This document shows, piece after piece, positions 41,601 through 50,699 of a DNA stretch of 64,000 bases (its first letter is position 1; every line of letters starts with the position of its first letter). This DNA is from Oceanicaulis sp. (GTDB taxonomy: Bacteria > Pseudomonadota > Alphaproteobacteria > Caulobacterales > Maricaulaceae). The stretch spans positions 684,813-748,812 of the forward strand of contig CP157796.1 of the NCBI GenBank assembly GCA_040112665.1, read 5' to 3'. The position numbers and the translations under genes were made by a program. The notes below the pieces were generated by a model. That model ran no database searches. It was not told the DNA's origin and was given only the letters and a program-made list of their open reading frames with translations.

Positions 41601-44600
41601 ATCCCGATCACGGGCGAGCTCCTGCTTGAAAAGGACGTGGCTTACAGCGGTGAGGCGACATCGGCCGATCTGCCGGCGGGCGGCTATGACCTCAGCGTCA
41701 GCTGCACCGACGCTTCGGGAGCCAACGTCATCTTCACCAGCGGGCCCCATACCGTGGCCGACGGCGGGTCGCACCTCGTGGCCGGGATGCCCTTCGGCGC
41801 TCTTTGCACCGTCAGCGAAACCCCGCCTGCAGCCACAAATGGGTGCTGGTGGGCGCCGGCCAGCTATAGCAGCACTCAGCCGGTGGCCATTACGGCTGAT
41901 CCCTCTCCCAATCGCCTGGGTGTGACGAACACCTATCACTGCCCGCCGACGCAGGATGTCCTGATCGCCAAACAGGTCCTCGACCCCACGAACCAGATCG
42001 TGGACGCCAACGGCGATCTGCTCGACCCGAGCCTTGAATTCGACGTGACGCTCGCCTGCCTGCCTTCAACGAACTGGCCTCAGGGCGGAAACTGGAGCGG
42101 TCTCAACACGACCGTCACGATCTCGCCGGGCTCGCCGGCGACCGTCCCGAACGTGCCGGTCGGTGCGCTTTGCACGCTGTCGGAGACGGTGGTTCCGCCT
42201 GCGGACGCCGGCCTTACGCCCAATTGCTATTTCGATGTCAGCTTTCATCCTGGAAGCGGTCAGTTCCCGCTGCCCGACGAAGGCGGAACGGTCGATATCA
42301 GGGTCGTGAACGAGGTCCGGTGCGACGCGCACGGCTCGCTCCAGATCCGCAAGGATTTCATACTCGGCTCGCCCGAAGTGCCGGACGCCGCCTGGGATTT
42401 GATCACAGCCGATGCGCAGCCCGTCTTCGACGTGGATTGCGCGGCTAATTCGACCCCGCCGCACCCGTATTCCCCGACCCTCACGCTCTCTGGCGGCCAG
42501 GTTCCGCCCGTCACCCATCTGTCAGAGAATTATACATGCGATGTCAGCGAGCAGCCGCTCATCGCTCCGCCTGGTTGTGCATGGACGACGGCTTATCCCG
42601 ACGGCACGAGCCACGCGATCACCGCCGGAGCGACCACCATGGTCCGGGTCGAGAACACGCTGACCTGCACCCCGCCCGAGACGCCGGACCTGGAGATCGA
42701 GAAGGAGGCGATCAATTGCGGCGGACCGGACAGCTGCACGTTCGAGGTCACGATCACCAATAATGGTCCGGGCGACTTTTTCGGCCCGCTCTTCTTCATG
42801 GACGAGCTGACCACGGGATCGATCACGGAGTTCGTGCCGCCGGACGCCTCAGCGCCGATCCCCTGTCTCGACTGGACCATGGAGTATCTCGACTGGTCGG
42901 CTTGCGTTCAGCCTTCGCCGAATACAGCCATGCAGTCCGGCACGGCCACCTTGGTAGAGGGGGCCTCCATCACGACGTCCTTCACGATGGAAGGCTTGGG
43001 CTCAACGGATAAAATCGAGAATTGCGTAAGCCTGTTTCCGCATGATCCCGATGCTCAGAACGGCGAGTGGATTAATGCGACGGGCTTCACCGAGCAATAT
43101 TGGCTTCTTCACCAGAAAGCCGCTGCCCTCAGAAGCCATGGGATCGTGCTCGCCGATCACGAACCGGCGACCATTGATGCGGCGATCGAGGACTTTGCTC
43201 AGCAAAATGGCCTCGATGCGGATGAGCCTGCCGACGCTGCGGCGCTCGCGCTCGCGCTGTACGGCGCGATCCCGCCAGCCGGTGATTTCGGCCCCGTTAT
43301 CGAAGAGGGCGATCCGGCGACTGACAACAATATGTCCTGCGCAGGCTTCCAGATCGAGTTCGAGGATCCGAACCTTTCAATCGAAAAGACCAAGCTGACG
43401 CCGGGCAACTGCTTCGACTCCGGCTACGATTGCAGCTTCCAGATTGAAATCTTCAACCACTCCTCCAGCGACTACACCGGACCGGTTACCATCGCAGACG
43501 CCGCGGACATGTCGCTTGATCCCCAGATCCTGGTCAGCCAGACCAATTCGACGCCGCCCGCCGTCGTGGTCAACGGCGCGTCGCCGGCAGGCTGGACCTG
43601 CAGCACGACGAACACGCTGCCGGCGATCGAGTGCGAACATCCCAATCTGACCATTCCGGCCAGCGGTTCGGTGGTGCTCACCTTAGACACCACCATGACC
43701 AATGGGGACGTGCTGGCCGCAAATTGTGCGGAGCTGACCGAGCCTCATATTCCCAGCTTGCCGGTCTCCCAGCAGGGACCGGTTGATGACGGCCCCTGGT
43801 CCTGCACGCCCATCGGCCTGCCGCTGCTGGACATCGAGAAGGTGAAAATTACGCCCGGCGCATGCCATGGCTGGCAGCCCGGCGCCAATCACTGCACCTT
43901 CGAGATCACGATCCAGAACACCAGCACGACACAGACTTATACGGGTCCTCTGGAGTTCCAGGATGCCGTCGGCATGGGGCTGGATCCCCAAGTGCTCAGC
44001 ACCCCGCTGTCGCAAACCAATGGGCTGATCGGGTTCAACGCCCCCGCGGGATGGACCTGTGCGGAGACCGGCCAGTGGCCCAACATTGCGTGCGATAATC
44101 CGAACGTCACGCTTGCGCCTGGCCAGACCGAGACGATCGAGCTGACGCTCGACCTGAACGCGCCCGCGCCGCTGGGGGCGAATTGCGCCGAAATCACCGC
44201 GCCTCAGGTCGCCGGCCAGAGCGGCGTGCAGACCGGCCCGGTGGCGGGCGGGCCGGTTGACTGCGCCCTGATCATTGAACCGACGAATCTTGAGATCGAG
44301 AAGGTTCAGACGTCTTCAGGCGATTGCGAAACCGGACAGATCCCAGGCCAGTGCAGCTTTGACATCATTATCCGCAACCTGGCCAACCAGGACTATCATG
44401 GCCCGCTGACTTTCGTGGATGCGGCGGGAGCGGTGAGCGGGCCGAACGGGCTGACCCAAAATCTCGGCTCCGGCGCGAACCAGATCGTCAGCTGGAGCGG
44501 TCCGAACGGCTGGTCGTGCATCGAGGGCCCGAACTGGCCCTCGATAGAGTGCACCAATCCCTACGGTCATATCCCGCCCAACGGTGAGGTCGTGATCAGT

Positions 44601-46121
44601 CTGACGATTGCCGACTTCCATCCGTTCCTTGGCCTGCCTGTCGCCGGCAACTGCGCGGAACTGACCGAACCTGAAGTGCCGGGCCTCGATCCCGCCGACG
44701 AAGGCCCGGTGGCGGACGGCCCGTTCTCATGCGTGCCGATCGCCGCCTCGCAGAGCGAGGGGCAGCTCGATATTGGAAAGAACCTTCAAGGCGGCTGCCT
44801 GCCGAATTCCCAAACCGACCTCGAGTGCACTTACACGATCACCATAACCAACTGGGGAAGCCAGGATTTCCACGGGCCCGTGGAGTTCGTTGACGCGGCG
44901 AGCATGGTTCCCGGGACCGTAGGAACGGTTCTGACGAATGCGCAGCCCTCCGTGGCGACGCTGCATCCCAACAGTGCCGCCCCGGCCCCAGGCTGGAGCT
45001 GCATCGATGACGGTTCTGCGTGGCCTCCGATCACGTGCAGCCACCCGAACCTCTACATCCCGGCCGGCGACGACGTGTCGATCGACATCACAATCATCTC
45101 TTGGGTTCATCTCCAACTGGCCAACAATTGCGTTGAACTGACCGGCCCCATCTCTGTGGACCAGAATGGTGACCCGATCGGATCGGGCCCGATCAATAGC
45201 GGTCCCACCGCCTGCGACGGCGTTCAGCTCCGCGAGATGCCCGCCGATGATCGGGGCCCGGTCGGCGGCGACGTCGTCGTCGGCCCGATCGGGGTCGGTC
45301 AGTCGCAGGGTGGAGACGGCGAAGCCGAACCTGCTGACACCGGAGGCTCCACCACGCCGCAAGGCCCGCAGCTTGAGATCGCCAAGACCAAGCTGTCGAC
45401 CTGGCGCTGCCATGGGCCCGCCTTGCCGGACCACCCAGATCCGAATGTGTGTGTCTTCGAGATCAGCGTGACCAATACCGGCGAGCGGACCTATTCAGGC
45501 CCCGTCGAGGTCCAGGATGCGGCCGGCGAACCCGGACCGGGCGTGTTCGGGCGTCCCGCGCCGGGCGTGAGCCTGGTCGAGGGCCCGGCGCCGCAAAGCG
45601 GCTGGACCTGCGCCGATCGCGGCACCGGTCTCATCGATTGCGCCACCCGTGAAATCCGGCTTGAGCCCGGCGCAACCTCCCGCTTCCGGGTCACCCAGCG
45701 GTTCGATACGCCAGCGCCGCTGGCCGCCAATTGCGCCGCCCTGACCGGACCCCTCGCCGGTGCGGCGCCGGCCTGCGCGCCGCTGGAGGCCGAGCTCCCG
45801 GACGATCCTTCAGCGTGCGCGCAGGCCGACGGACGCTGGGACGGTCAGATCTGCAGCTGCCCGGCCCGCCATGTGTTCAGCCAGACCTGGGGGCGCTGTA
45901 CGCCGCTGTTCTGTTCGCCGCCCATGCAGTTGAACGAGGCGCGCAGCGCCTGCGTCTGTCCCGCCGGTCAGGCGCTGGTGAACGGCCAGTGCCGCGACAC
46001 CGCGCCGAACATCGACCGTCTTATCGAGATATTCGCGCCGGTGATCGGGGAGGGCGGCGGAAGCGAGAGCCGTCCCGATCCCGGCCCGGCCTGCAATCCA
46101 AACGGCCCCGTGCCCTGCTGA
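38694..46121 (+). CDS. Giant secreted DUF11-type repeat protein with Cys-rich C-terminus
   Basis: The 2475-residue product begins with a long signal peptide (hydrophobic NYALIGAIICLLSATSYAQ, cleavage near residue 39). After an N-terminal domain come DUF11-like units starting near residues 188 (DLEISKSV), 395 (LEIEKLRH), 629 (CDFVVTKTV) and 811 (YDLSLTKTP). Three DUF5979-like units follow near 975, 1088 and 1213 (ELLLEKDV, DVLIAKQV, SLQIRKDF; each ends with a GALCTVSE-like block). Six further units start near 1330, 1558, 1709, 1863, 2023 and 2224 with L-x-I-x-K and two or three fixed cysteines (GWTC, ANCAELTEP, GPVxxGPxSC). The last 100 residues have two EGF-like cysteine modules (CAQADGRWDGQICSC, CVCPAGQALVNGQC). 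No sortase motif, C-terminal barrel or autotransporter domain is seen. The start is a GTG with two alternatives (38697, 38703). It is probably a surface or extracellular structural/adhesive protein. Confidence 0.8.
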   Translation: MVIVSDRDSANVFQRYWPLINYALIGAIICLLSATSYAQPIATKTLCDGAPGQSSPILACGPGDPHFIDPVNNVTPIVTPVYYAVSLDNSAFGSASTVTFVETLPAHFSLSSVDCVTPSGGAVSHTVTSGQTPQVTVDVPAAGQVVCLFEGSFDQDGEGAAAINTVSGDVSAQTDHEIGDQPSPLAGDLEISKSVLWMGGSGLTGPINIASGPGQARFRITVTAKNPVTLTDLFRVHDEVSGLPDSVPLLVDLVPGSTSCDVLDTNGSAVSSGCLTETVNASPAQPWGGGPEQPLVTWGVPSGQSISLQQGWSIELEFTVEIASDPAFMCEYAPNSDGVTNQAFLGLAGYSGVIEDTDSSNNTSGDVAVPVTTGATSPCPPGGGGGVVPPPQILEIEKLRHIPSTWPQYGKNILQRVAACINTWFRYLLNSVLGWNDNQPSAQTSDTTYFIRITNTSDDALARDIMLTDAVRSGPSTPPFTVQMMRQDWLWCPPSDYFQGGPTQCWALDPAPAPGTTPMPGLSRASAGSGSPLAPPDPTAINGYGDHATVWRGGLRELKPGQSAVLRIDVNYSDPWCDASDGQLPKEIENIFAASYTGEGVDDAGDPMTWQGFARGSRTDEIDAPESCDFVVTKTVIGENRLRFDEPLTYEVTYTNDMDTEQYVGTVLDSLRIMTPGYANGLAMEYQYTCVEDGVANAPTTNTPTSGSAPYTASTLWSASLPQQGTRLYDVAPGQYAIFQPGATLSCTVEIIVQRPPLSADDCLSSVEPQIQNTGVMDTSMFYNASLGWPPTEPSDETSWDTVETPAPRCYDLSLTKTPDQSAVGPNGGPVSFTVTLENDGDDLDLAAFDFGGEDYGVLLTDDIRPPYDDDTDHPRTIITDPCAASGVDCDYVTPADPSDEYELRFYDLPSGLTDFQVAVDGPYTPGQSVCNSAAASFEIPEDREGHWYPRRHLTHQDAMAAMELGEVCIPITGELLLEKDVAYSGEATSADLPAGGYDLSVSCTDASGANVIFTSGPHTVADGGSHLVAGMPFGALCTVSETPPAATNGCWWAPASYSSTQPVAITADPSPNRLGVTNTYHCPPTQDVLIAKQVLDPTNQIVDANGDLLDPSLEFDVTLACLPSTNWPQGGNWSGLNTTVTISPGSPATVPNVPVGALCTLSETVVPPADAGLTPNCYFDVSFHPGSGQFPLPDEGGTVDIRVVNEVRCDAHGSLQIRKDFILGSPEVPDAAWDLITADAQPVFDVDCAANSTPPHPYSPTLTLSGGQVPPVTHLSENYTCDVSEQPLIAPPGCAWTTAYPDGTSHAITAGATTMVRVENTLTCTPPETPDLEIEKEAINCGGPDSCTFEVTITNNGPGDFFGPLFFMDELTTGSITEFVPPDASAPIPCLDWTMEYLDWSACVQPSPNTAMQSGTATLVEGASITTSFTMEGLGSTDKIENCVSLFPHDPDAQNGEWINATGFTEQYWLLHQKAAALRSHGIVLADHEPATIDAAIEDFAQQNGLDADEPADAAALALALYGAIPPAGDFGPVIEEGDPATDNNMSCAGFQIEFEDPNLSIEKTKLTPGNCFDSGYDCSFQIEIFNHSSSDYTGPVTIADAADMSLDPQILVSQTNSTPPAVVVNGASPAGWTCSTTNTLPAIECEHPNLTIPASGSVVLTLDTTMTNGDVLAANCAELTEPHIPSLPVSQQGPVDDGPWSCTPIGLPLLDIEKVKITPGACHGWQPGANHCTFEITIQNTSTTQTYTGPLEFQDAVGMGLDPQVLSTPLSQTNGLIGFNAPAGWTCAETGQWPNIACDNPNVTLAPGQTETIELTLDLNAPAPLGANCAEITAPQVAGQSGVQTGPVAGGPVDCALIIEPTNLEIEKVQTSSGDCETGQIPGQCSFDIIIRNLANQDYHGPLTFVDAAGAVSGPNGLTQNLGSGANQIVSWSGPNGWSCIEGPNWPSIECTNPYGHIPPNGEVVISLTIADFHPFLGLPVAGNCAELTEPEVPGLDPADEGPVADGPFSCVPIAASQSEGQLDIGKNLQGGCLPNSQTDLECTYTITITNWGSQDFHGPVEFVDAASMVPGTVGTVLTNAQPSVATLHPNSAAPAPGWSCIDDGSAWPPITCSHPNLYIPAGDDVSIDITIISWVHLQLANNCVELTGPISVDQNGDPIGSGPINSGPTACDGVQLREMPADDRGPVGGDVVVGPIGVGQSQGGDGEAEPADTGGSTTPQGPQLEIAKTKLSTWRCHGPALPDHPDPNVCVFEISVTNTGERTYSGPVEVQDAAGEPGPGVFGRPAPGVSLVEGPAPQSGWTCADRGTGLIDCATREIRLEPGATSRFRVTQRFDTPAPLAANCAALTGPLAGAAPACAPLEAELPDDPSACAQADGRWDGQICSCPARHVFSQTWGRCTPLFCSPPMQLNEARSACVCPAGQALVNGQCRDTAPNIDRLIEIFAPVIGEGGGSESRPDPGPACNPNGPVPC

Positions 46122-46141
46122 TCTGGAAGGAGAGCCCGACC

Positions 46142-46600
46142 ATGAAGTACGTCATCCTCACCGCCGCCGCCCTGCTGGTCGCAGGCTGCGCAACCGGCGG
46201 CGACGCCGGCCCGGGGGCGGCCGCGGCGTCCGACGGCCAGGAGGCAGGCGGGGTCATCGAGCGCGACATGACGCAGATGGCCTGTCTGGAAATCGTCGAC
46301 GCCCTGAACGCCCAGTCGGAAATCCTGGGCGGGGCGCCGGAACGCGGCCTCATAAGCAATGATCAGGCGATGAATCTCGCCACCAATATCGGTCAGCGCC
46401 TGGCCCGCGACGCCGGCAATTCGGACCTCGCCACCGGCCTGGGGATCGCCGGACGGATCGCCGGACAGGCGATGCGGAGCGAGGCCTCGGAAGACGCCGC
46501 GGAACGCGAAGCCGCCACACGGCGCTGGTACTACCTCTCCGGCATATATGACGGCCGGGACTGCGACGCGCTCATCGCGGCTGAAATGGCGGCGAGCTGA
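46142..46600 (+). CDS. Putative lipoprotein of unknown function
   Basis: The 152-residue product starts MKYVILTAAALLVAGCATGG, a lipoprotein signal with lipobox V-A-G-C. The mature part is helical, with two cysteines (MTQMACLEIVDALNAQSEIL and IYDGRDCDALIAAEMAAS). A strong AAGGAGAG precedes the ATG, which lies 20 bases behind the stop of the giant gene, so both are probably co-transcribed. It may help to localise or export the giant protein, but this is only inferred from position. No family recognised. Confidence 0.6.
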   Translation: MKYVILTAAALLVAGCATGGDAGPGAAAASDGQEAGGVIERDMTQMACLEIVDALNAQSEILGGAPERGLISNDQAMNLATNIGQRLARDAGNSDLATGLGIAGRIAGQAMRSEASEDAAEREAATRRWYYLSGIYDGRDCDALIAAEMAAS

Positions 46601-46727
46601 ACCGGTAAGGACCAACGCATAACACATCTGATCCCATTTCCCGCCGCTTTCATCGCCCTCCGCGCCGCGCGCGTTTCGCACATCGCGCCGGGCGGGCTAG
46701 TCTGGCGCGAAAGGGAGGAGCGAACCA

Positions 46728-47918
46728 GTGCTGCGCCTCATCGCCTATGGCGGGCTGGGGGCCGTTCTGACCGCGATGGTGATCGCGGTCGGGGCGTGGG
46801 GCGTTCTGCGCGTGATTCCGCCGGAACCGCCCGAACCCTATGCAGGGATGACCGGCATGGAGATTCTTGAGGCCCACGCCTGCCACCGGGCGGAATCCAA
46901 ACAGATCATCGTGCGCGGCGTGGAGGACGGGTTTTCGCCCGACGGCGACGAGCGCGCTGTGATCCGCGAGGCCCTGCGCACGCCGCTTGCGGAGCGCCGG
47001 GGCCTGGCCGGATACGATCATCCTGGTCTGGATGGACACTTCATCGATCACTTGAACATTCCGGCTCACACCGCTGCGGGCTTGGTGGTCATCGCTCTGC
47101 GGCCCAATGGCGGGGGCTGGGAGAATGATGCGGCGGTGATCGGGAATTTGACCGATTGGGCGACGGGCGCGCGGGCGGAGCTACGGCGTTTGGCAGGGAC
47201 CACAATTCTGCAATCCAATGAAAGGGACGGATGGACCTGGACGGGACGCTTTCTCGTCGTTGACCTCAAGGCCGTGCAGCTGGGCGATTGGTTATTGAAC
47301 GCTGAGGGAGACCGCACCCTCCATCGCCACGAGGCGCTCCCCGCCACATTGCTCGATTATGTGCGCGGCCATGATCAGACCGCACCGCTCGATATCCGGG
47401 TCTATGACGACATGAGCGTGGATTTCGTCGGCGCCGCCCTGTGCCTCGAGCCACGCCCAAGGCGGGGCCTGACCTGGAATCTGGTGTCTTCTATAGACTT
47501 CGAACCGAGCGGGACGGTTGTTTTCATTTCGGCGCCTGACTCGCCTGGCGAAACACAGAGCAACCCTTTTTCCGGCAATACGCTCTGCAGCGAGGCCCGT
47601 CCGCTTCTTTGCTTTCTAGACCGGCGAGATCCCGTGCCGGAAATTGACCGTGTCCTCCTGGAGCGCGCCGGCGCGATCTGGTCCGGCGGCGAGGTGCGCG
47701 CGACCGACCCGGTGCGCGGCGATCAGTTTGCAACACTCGCCGACGCCCGCGCCTTTTGCGCTGAAGCCTTCGGTGACGAGTGGCGCGTCGCCGCCTTCCA
47801 TGACGGAAATCATCCAGGGCGATTACAGGCCTATGGCGAGATGGAGGACCCCCACCCCCCGGTCTGGGTGGATATCCGCGGCCAGCCCCACGCCACCTGC
47901 TGGGAACCGGCCCCATGA
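46728..47918 (+). CDS. Membrane-anchored protein of unknown function, upstream of the response regulator
   Basis: The 396-residue product starts at a GTG behind GGGAGGAGCG. It has a single N-terminal hydrophobic helix (YGGLGAVLTAMVIAVGAWGV), after which the chain would be periplasmic. The remainder contains four or more cysteines (HACHRAESKQ, ALCLEPRPR, TLCSEARPLLCFLD, ATCWEPAP) and is mildly acidic, without recognised domains. Its stop overlaps the start of the response regulator gene in ATGA, so both are translated together. A sensing role for the two-component pair is possible from context only. Confidence 0.5.
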   Translation: MLRLIAYGGLGAVLTAMVIAVGAWGVLRVIPPEPPEPYAGMTGMEILEAHACHRAESKQIIVRGVEDGFSPDGDERAVIREALRTPLAERRGLAGYDHPGLDGHFIDHLNIPAHTAAGLVVIALRPNGGGWENDAAVIGNLTDWATGARAELRRLAGTTILQSNERDGWTWTGRFLVVDLKAVQLGDWLLNAEGDRTLHRHEALPATLLDYVRGHDQTAPLDIRVYDDMSVDFVGAALCLEPRPRRGLTWNLVSSIDFEPSGTVVFISAPDSPGETQSNPFSGNTLCSEARPLLCFLDRRDPVPEIDRVLLERAGAIWSGGEVRATDPVRGDQFATLADARAFCAEAFGDEWRVAAFHDGNHPGRLQAYGEMEDPHPPVWVDIRGQPHATCWEPAP

Positions 47919-48571
47919 GCGACGCGAAGAAGACCATCGGCGTGGTCGAGGACGACCCGGCGCTGGCGGCGCGCCTGGCCCAGGTGATCGAGGCCGCTGA
48001 CGGGCTGGCGCTGGCCTTCGCGGCGGGGACCCTCGCCGACGCGCTCGCCGCGCTTGACGCCGGTCCGCCGGATCTGTGCCTGGTGGACATCGATCTGCCC
48101 GACGGCAAGGGGCTGGACGTCGTCGCGACCCTGCATCGGACGCGCCCGGACGCCAAGGCGCTGATCCTGACCGTGCTGGGCGACAGGGAAAGCGTGATCA
48201 CGGCGATGCAGATCGGCGCGGACGGCTATCTTTTGAAGGATACCGAGCCGGCGCAGCTGGTGCGCCATATCGAACTGACGCTGGCCGGCGAGGCGCCCAT
48301 GAGCCCGCGCGCGGCCGCCCATCTGCTCACCCTGGTTCGCCGCCCGGTTCCCGCAGCCGCATCCACTCCCATGCTGACCGAGCGGGAGGTGGAGGTGCTC
48401 AACCTGTTCGCCCGAGGCCTGAAATACCGCGAGGTCGCTGACGCGCTGTCGATCTCCGCCCATACCGTCGGCGATCACGTGAAAGCCATTTATCGCAAGC
48501 TGAGCGTCCAGAGCCGGTCTGAAGCGGTCTATGAAGCCCGACAGCTCGGTCTCATCGACCGTTTGGGCTGA
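47915..48571 (+). CDS. NarL/FixJ-type two-component response regulator
   Basis: The 218-residue protein has an N-terminal receiver domain (TIGVVEDDPALAARLAQVIE) with acidic residues at 13-14 and the phosphoacceptor aspartate D58 in LCLVDIDLPDGKG, and the conserved lysine in YLLKDTEPAQLVRH. The C-terminal LuxR-type HTH spans about 155-210 (LTEREVEVLNLFARGLKYRE, ISAHTVGDHVKAIYRKLSVQ). It is translated together with the upstream membrane-anchored protein. Its last 20 bases overlap the 3' end of the convergent sensor kinase gene, its likely partner. Confidence 0.9.
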   Translation: MSDAKKTIGVVEDDPALAARLAQVIEAADGLALAFAAGTLADALAALDAGPPDLCLVDIDLPDGKGLDVVATLHRTRPDAKALILTVLGDRESVITAMQIGADGYLLKDTEPAQLVRHIELTLAGEAPMSPRAAAHLLTLVRRPVPAAASTPMLTEREVEVLNLFARGLKYREVADALSISAHTVGDHVKAIYRKLSVQSRSEAVYEARQLGLIDRLG

Positions 48572-50411
48572 CCATGCCGGGAAGGCGCGGCAGGATCAGG
48601 CGCACTTCCGCACCCGCCCCGCCCGGCCCTGCGCCGCGCTCGAACCGTCCGCCCAGGCGCCGGGCGCGCTGATCGAGGTGGCGGAGGCCCTTGCCCTGGC
48701 TGGTCTCGGGGTCGGGCGGGAAGCCGCTCCCGTCGTCGCGCACCGAGATCACCAACCCGCCGGCGTCCGGCTTCTTGATCTCGATCACGCAGCGCGCGGC
48801 GCCGGAATGGCGCGCCGTGTTCGTCACCGCCTCCTGAAGCCAGCGATAGATCATCAGGACGGCTTGGGGATCGTCGATCTCACTCGAAAGCCCTTCGTCC
48901 TGGCGCCACTCCAGCGCGACGCCCGCCGCCTCAAGCTGCGGGGCGGCGCGGGTTTGAAACGCGCGCAGCGCATCACCCAGCCGGTCTCCGGCGCTATCGA
49001 GAGAGTCCACAATCAAGCGCAGATCCTTCAGCCCGTCATGGACAGCGCGCTCGATCTGCTCCTTGGCCATGTCGCCGGTCTGGAGGCGCGCGACCAGCGA
49101 GGCGAGCTGTCCGCCGATGCCGTCATGCATGTCGCGCACGAGGCGCTGGCGTTCCTCGAGGATGGCGCGCTGGCGGGCTTCATCGGCGAGCGCGATTGAG
49201 GCCGCGTCAAGCTCAGCACGCTGGCGCTGCACGATTTCAAGCAGGGATCGGCTGTCCTTGAAGGCGTCTGTCAGGATGCGCGTCAGGGCCGCGCCGCAAT
49301 AACCGCTTGAGACGATCAGGATCGTCGTCAGGCCAAGCGCGGCCACAAGGTCCAGCTGCGCCTGGATCAAGCCTGGAGCCAGGCCGCCCTGAAGTGCGAG
49401 CATCAGGCCGCCGGTCAGCAGGAGCGCCGCCCCGGCGCCACGCCGGGCGCCGTCGACGTTGGCGCGTGCGGCAGAGAACCCGATCAGCGCCACGGCGCCC
49501 AGCCCTGACAGAGCGGCGAAGGGCGGGGCCAGACTGCCGTATGGTCCCAGTATCGGAGCGGTCAGCACTGCGATCAGGGCCGCCAGCGCCAGCGTGGCCG
49601 TGAGCCTTCGCCGCCATGGGCTCAGCCGCGCGCCCGCCAACGCTCCTCCGGTCGCGGCCAGACTGGTAGCGGCGAGCACCGCAAAGCCATGGCCGAGCGC
49701 CGCAGCCGGCGGCGGAACCGTGCCTCCATGGGGGGTGAACGCCAATGCGAGACCCGATGCGCCCGCCCCGGCCAGGGCCAGGCCGAGCCATGCCGTCGAT
49801 CGGCCGCGCGCCGCCGACAGTCCAAGGGCCAGCGCCGTACAGAGTGCGCCGAGACCGGGCCAGAGCCCGCGCAGGCCCAGGAGAATGGCGTCCCGTCGAT
49901 CAAGCGCGGCGCCGAGCGCCTCACGCTCACCCATGACAAAGCGCCCAGAAAGCGGGCCGGACAGCCCCATGTCCGTAAGGATGTCGAGACGGTTTGAATC
50001 GAGATGCCAGTAATGACGCGGGACATCCACGACGACCGCTCGAGCGCCAGGCGTGATCATTGAAGGCGCGCCATGGCGGATTTCCTCAAAAAGCGGCGCA
50101 CCATTGACGAAAAACTCCGGTTCGCCGACAGCCGCGTTGATCAGCAGGGCCGGTCTCTCCAAGGTCGCGAATGATCCGGCATCGAAGCGGCCGGCGTACT
50201 GAACCCGCGCCCCGCTTTGCGGCGGTACAAGGCCGGCGCCGTGCGCTCCGGTGGAATACAGGGGAACCGCTTCGGGGACTTCGGCCAGGCGCACAAGATC
50301 GATCCGCCCCTCCTGTGGAGGCCCGAACGCGAAAAAACCAATGAGTCCCGTGAGGAGCGTGGCGACTATGCCGATGGCGGCCAGGCGCTGAGAGCGGTGG
50401 TCGCTTTTCAT
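48552..50411 (-). CDS. Sensor histidine kinase, HisKA_3/NarX-type, with membrane domain
   Basis: The 619-residue kinase has one N-terminal hydrophobic segment (LAAIGIVATLLTGLIGFFAF), a periplasmic region to about residue 180, then seven or eight membrane helices (about 185-375), an arrangement like 7TMR sensor kinases. A coiled stretch (SLLEIVQRQRAELDAASIAL) leads to the HisKA_3 domain with the phosphorylated histidine in RQRLVRDMHDGIGGQLASLV (about H429). The HATPase_c domain has the N box YRWLQEAVTNTARHSGA and the G boxes DDGSGFPPDP and GKGLRHLDQRARRLGG. It is convergent with the NarL-type regulator, overlapping it by 20 bases at the 3' ends. The signal is unknown. Confidence 0.9.
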   Translation of the reverse strand: MKSDHRSQRLAAIGIVATLLTGLIGFFAFGPPQEGRIDLVRLAEVPEAVPLYSTGAHGAGLVPPQSGARVQYAGRFDAGSFATLERPALLINAAVGEPEFFVNGAPLFEEIRHGAPSMITPGARAVVVDVPRHYWHLDSNRLDILTDMGLSGPLSGRFVMGEREALGAALDRRDAILLGLRGLWPGLGALCTALALGLSAARGRSTAWLGLALAGAGASGLALAFTPHGGTVPPPAAALGHGFAVLAATSLAATGGALAGARLSPWRRRLTATLALAALIAVLTAPILGPYGSLAPPFAALSGLGAVALIGFSAARANVDGARRGAGAALLLTGGLMLALQGGLAPGLIQAQLDLVAALGLTTILIVSSGYCGAALTRILTDAFKDSRSLLEIVQRQRAELDAASIALADEARQRAILEERQRLVRDMHDGIGGQLASLVARLQTGDMAKEQIERAVHDGLKDLRLIVDSLDSAGDRLGDALRAFQTRAAPQLEAAGVALEWRQDEGLSSEIDDPQAVLMIYRWLQEAVTNTARHSGAARCVIEIKKPDAGGLVISVRDDGSGFPPDPETSQGKGLRHLDQRARRLGGRFERGAGPGGAGAEVRLILPRLPGMVSPNGR

Positions 50412-50632
50412 CGGCTACGCGCGCGGCTTAGTGCTTTCAAGCGGACCGCCCTCTTGGTGCGTTTGCTCTCATCGACCATGACGGTATTTCACTGAACAGC
50501 CGACCGCCACCCCGATTTCTCGGGGTGTAAGGGCCTCGGTTCAAGGCTGTCAGAGGAATCGGCCTGGTAGCCGCTACTGGGTGACCCTCACAGGAATAGC
50601 AATCGCGTCGCTGATCCGGATTCTTCCCTTAG

Positions 50633-50655
50633 ATCATCTGCCTGGCGGAGATGAT
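50633..50655. repeat. Hairpin in the 404-base gap 50412-50815
   Basis: ATCATCT (50633-50639) and AGATGAT (50649-50655) form a perfect seven-base-pair stem with a nine-base loop. It lies about 45 bases before a candidate small ORF. Apart from the hairpin and the small ORF, the gap between the kinase gene and the oxidase gene shows no other feature. Confidence 0.35.
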
Positions 50656-50699
50656 GTACTTTCGATTTCCGCAGTCTCTACTGAATCTGGAGGTTCGCT

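Noticed and set aside
38310..46121. Genomic island integrated at tRNA-Ser
   Set aside because: No integrase, no direct repeat of the tRNA 3' end and no other mobility genes were seen in the window.
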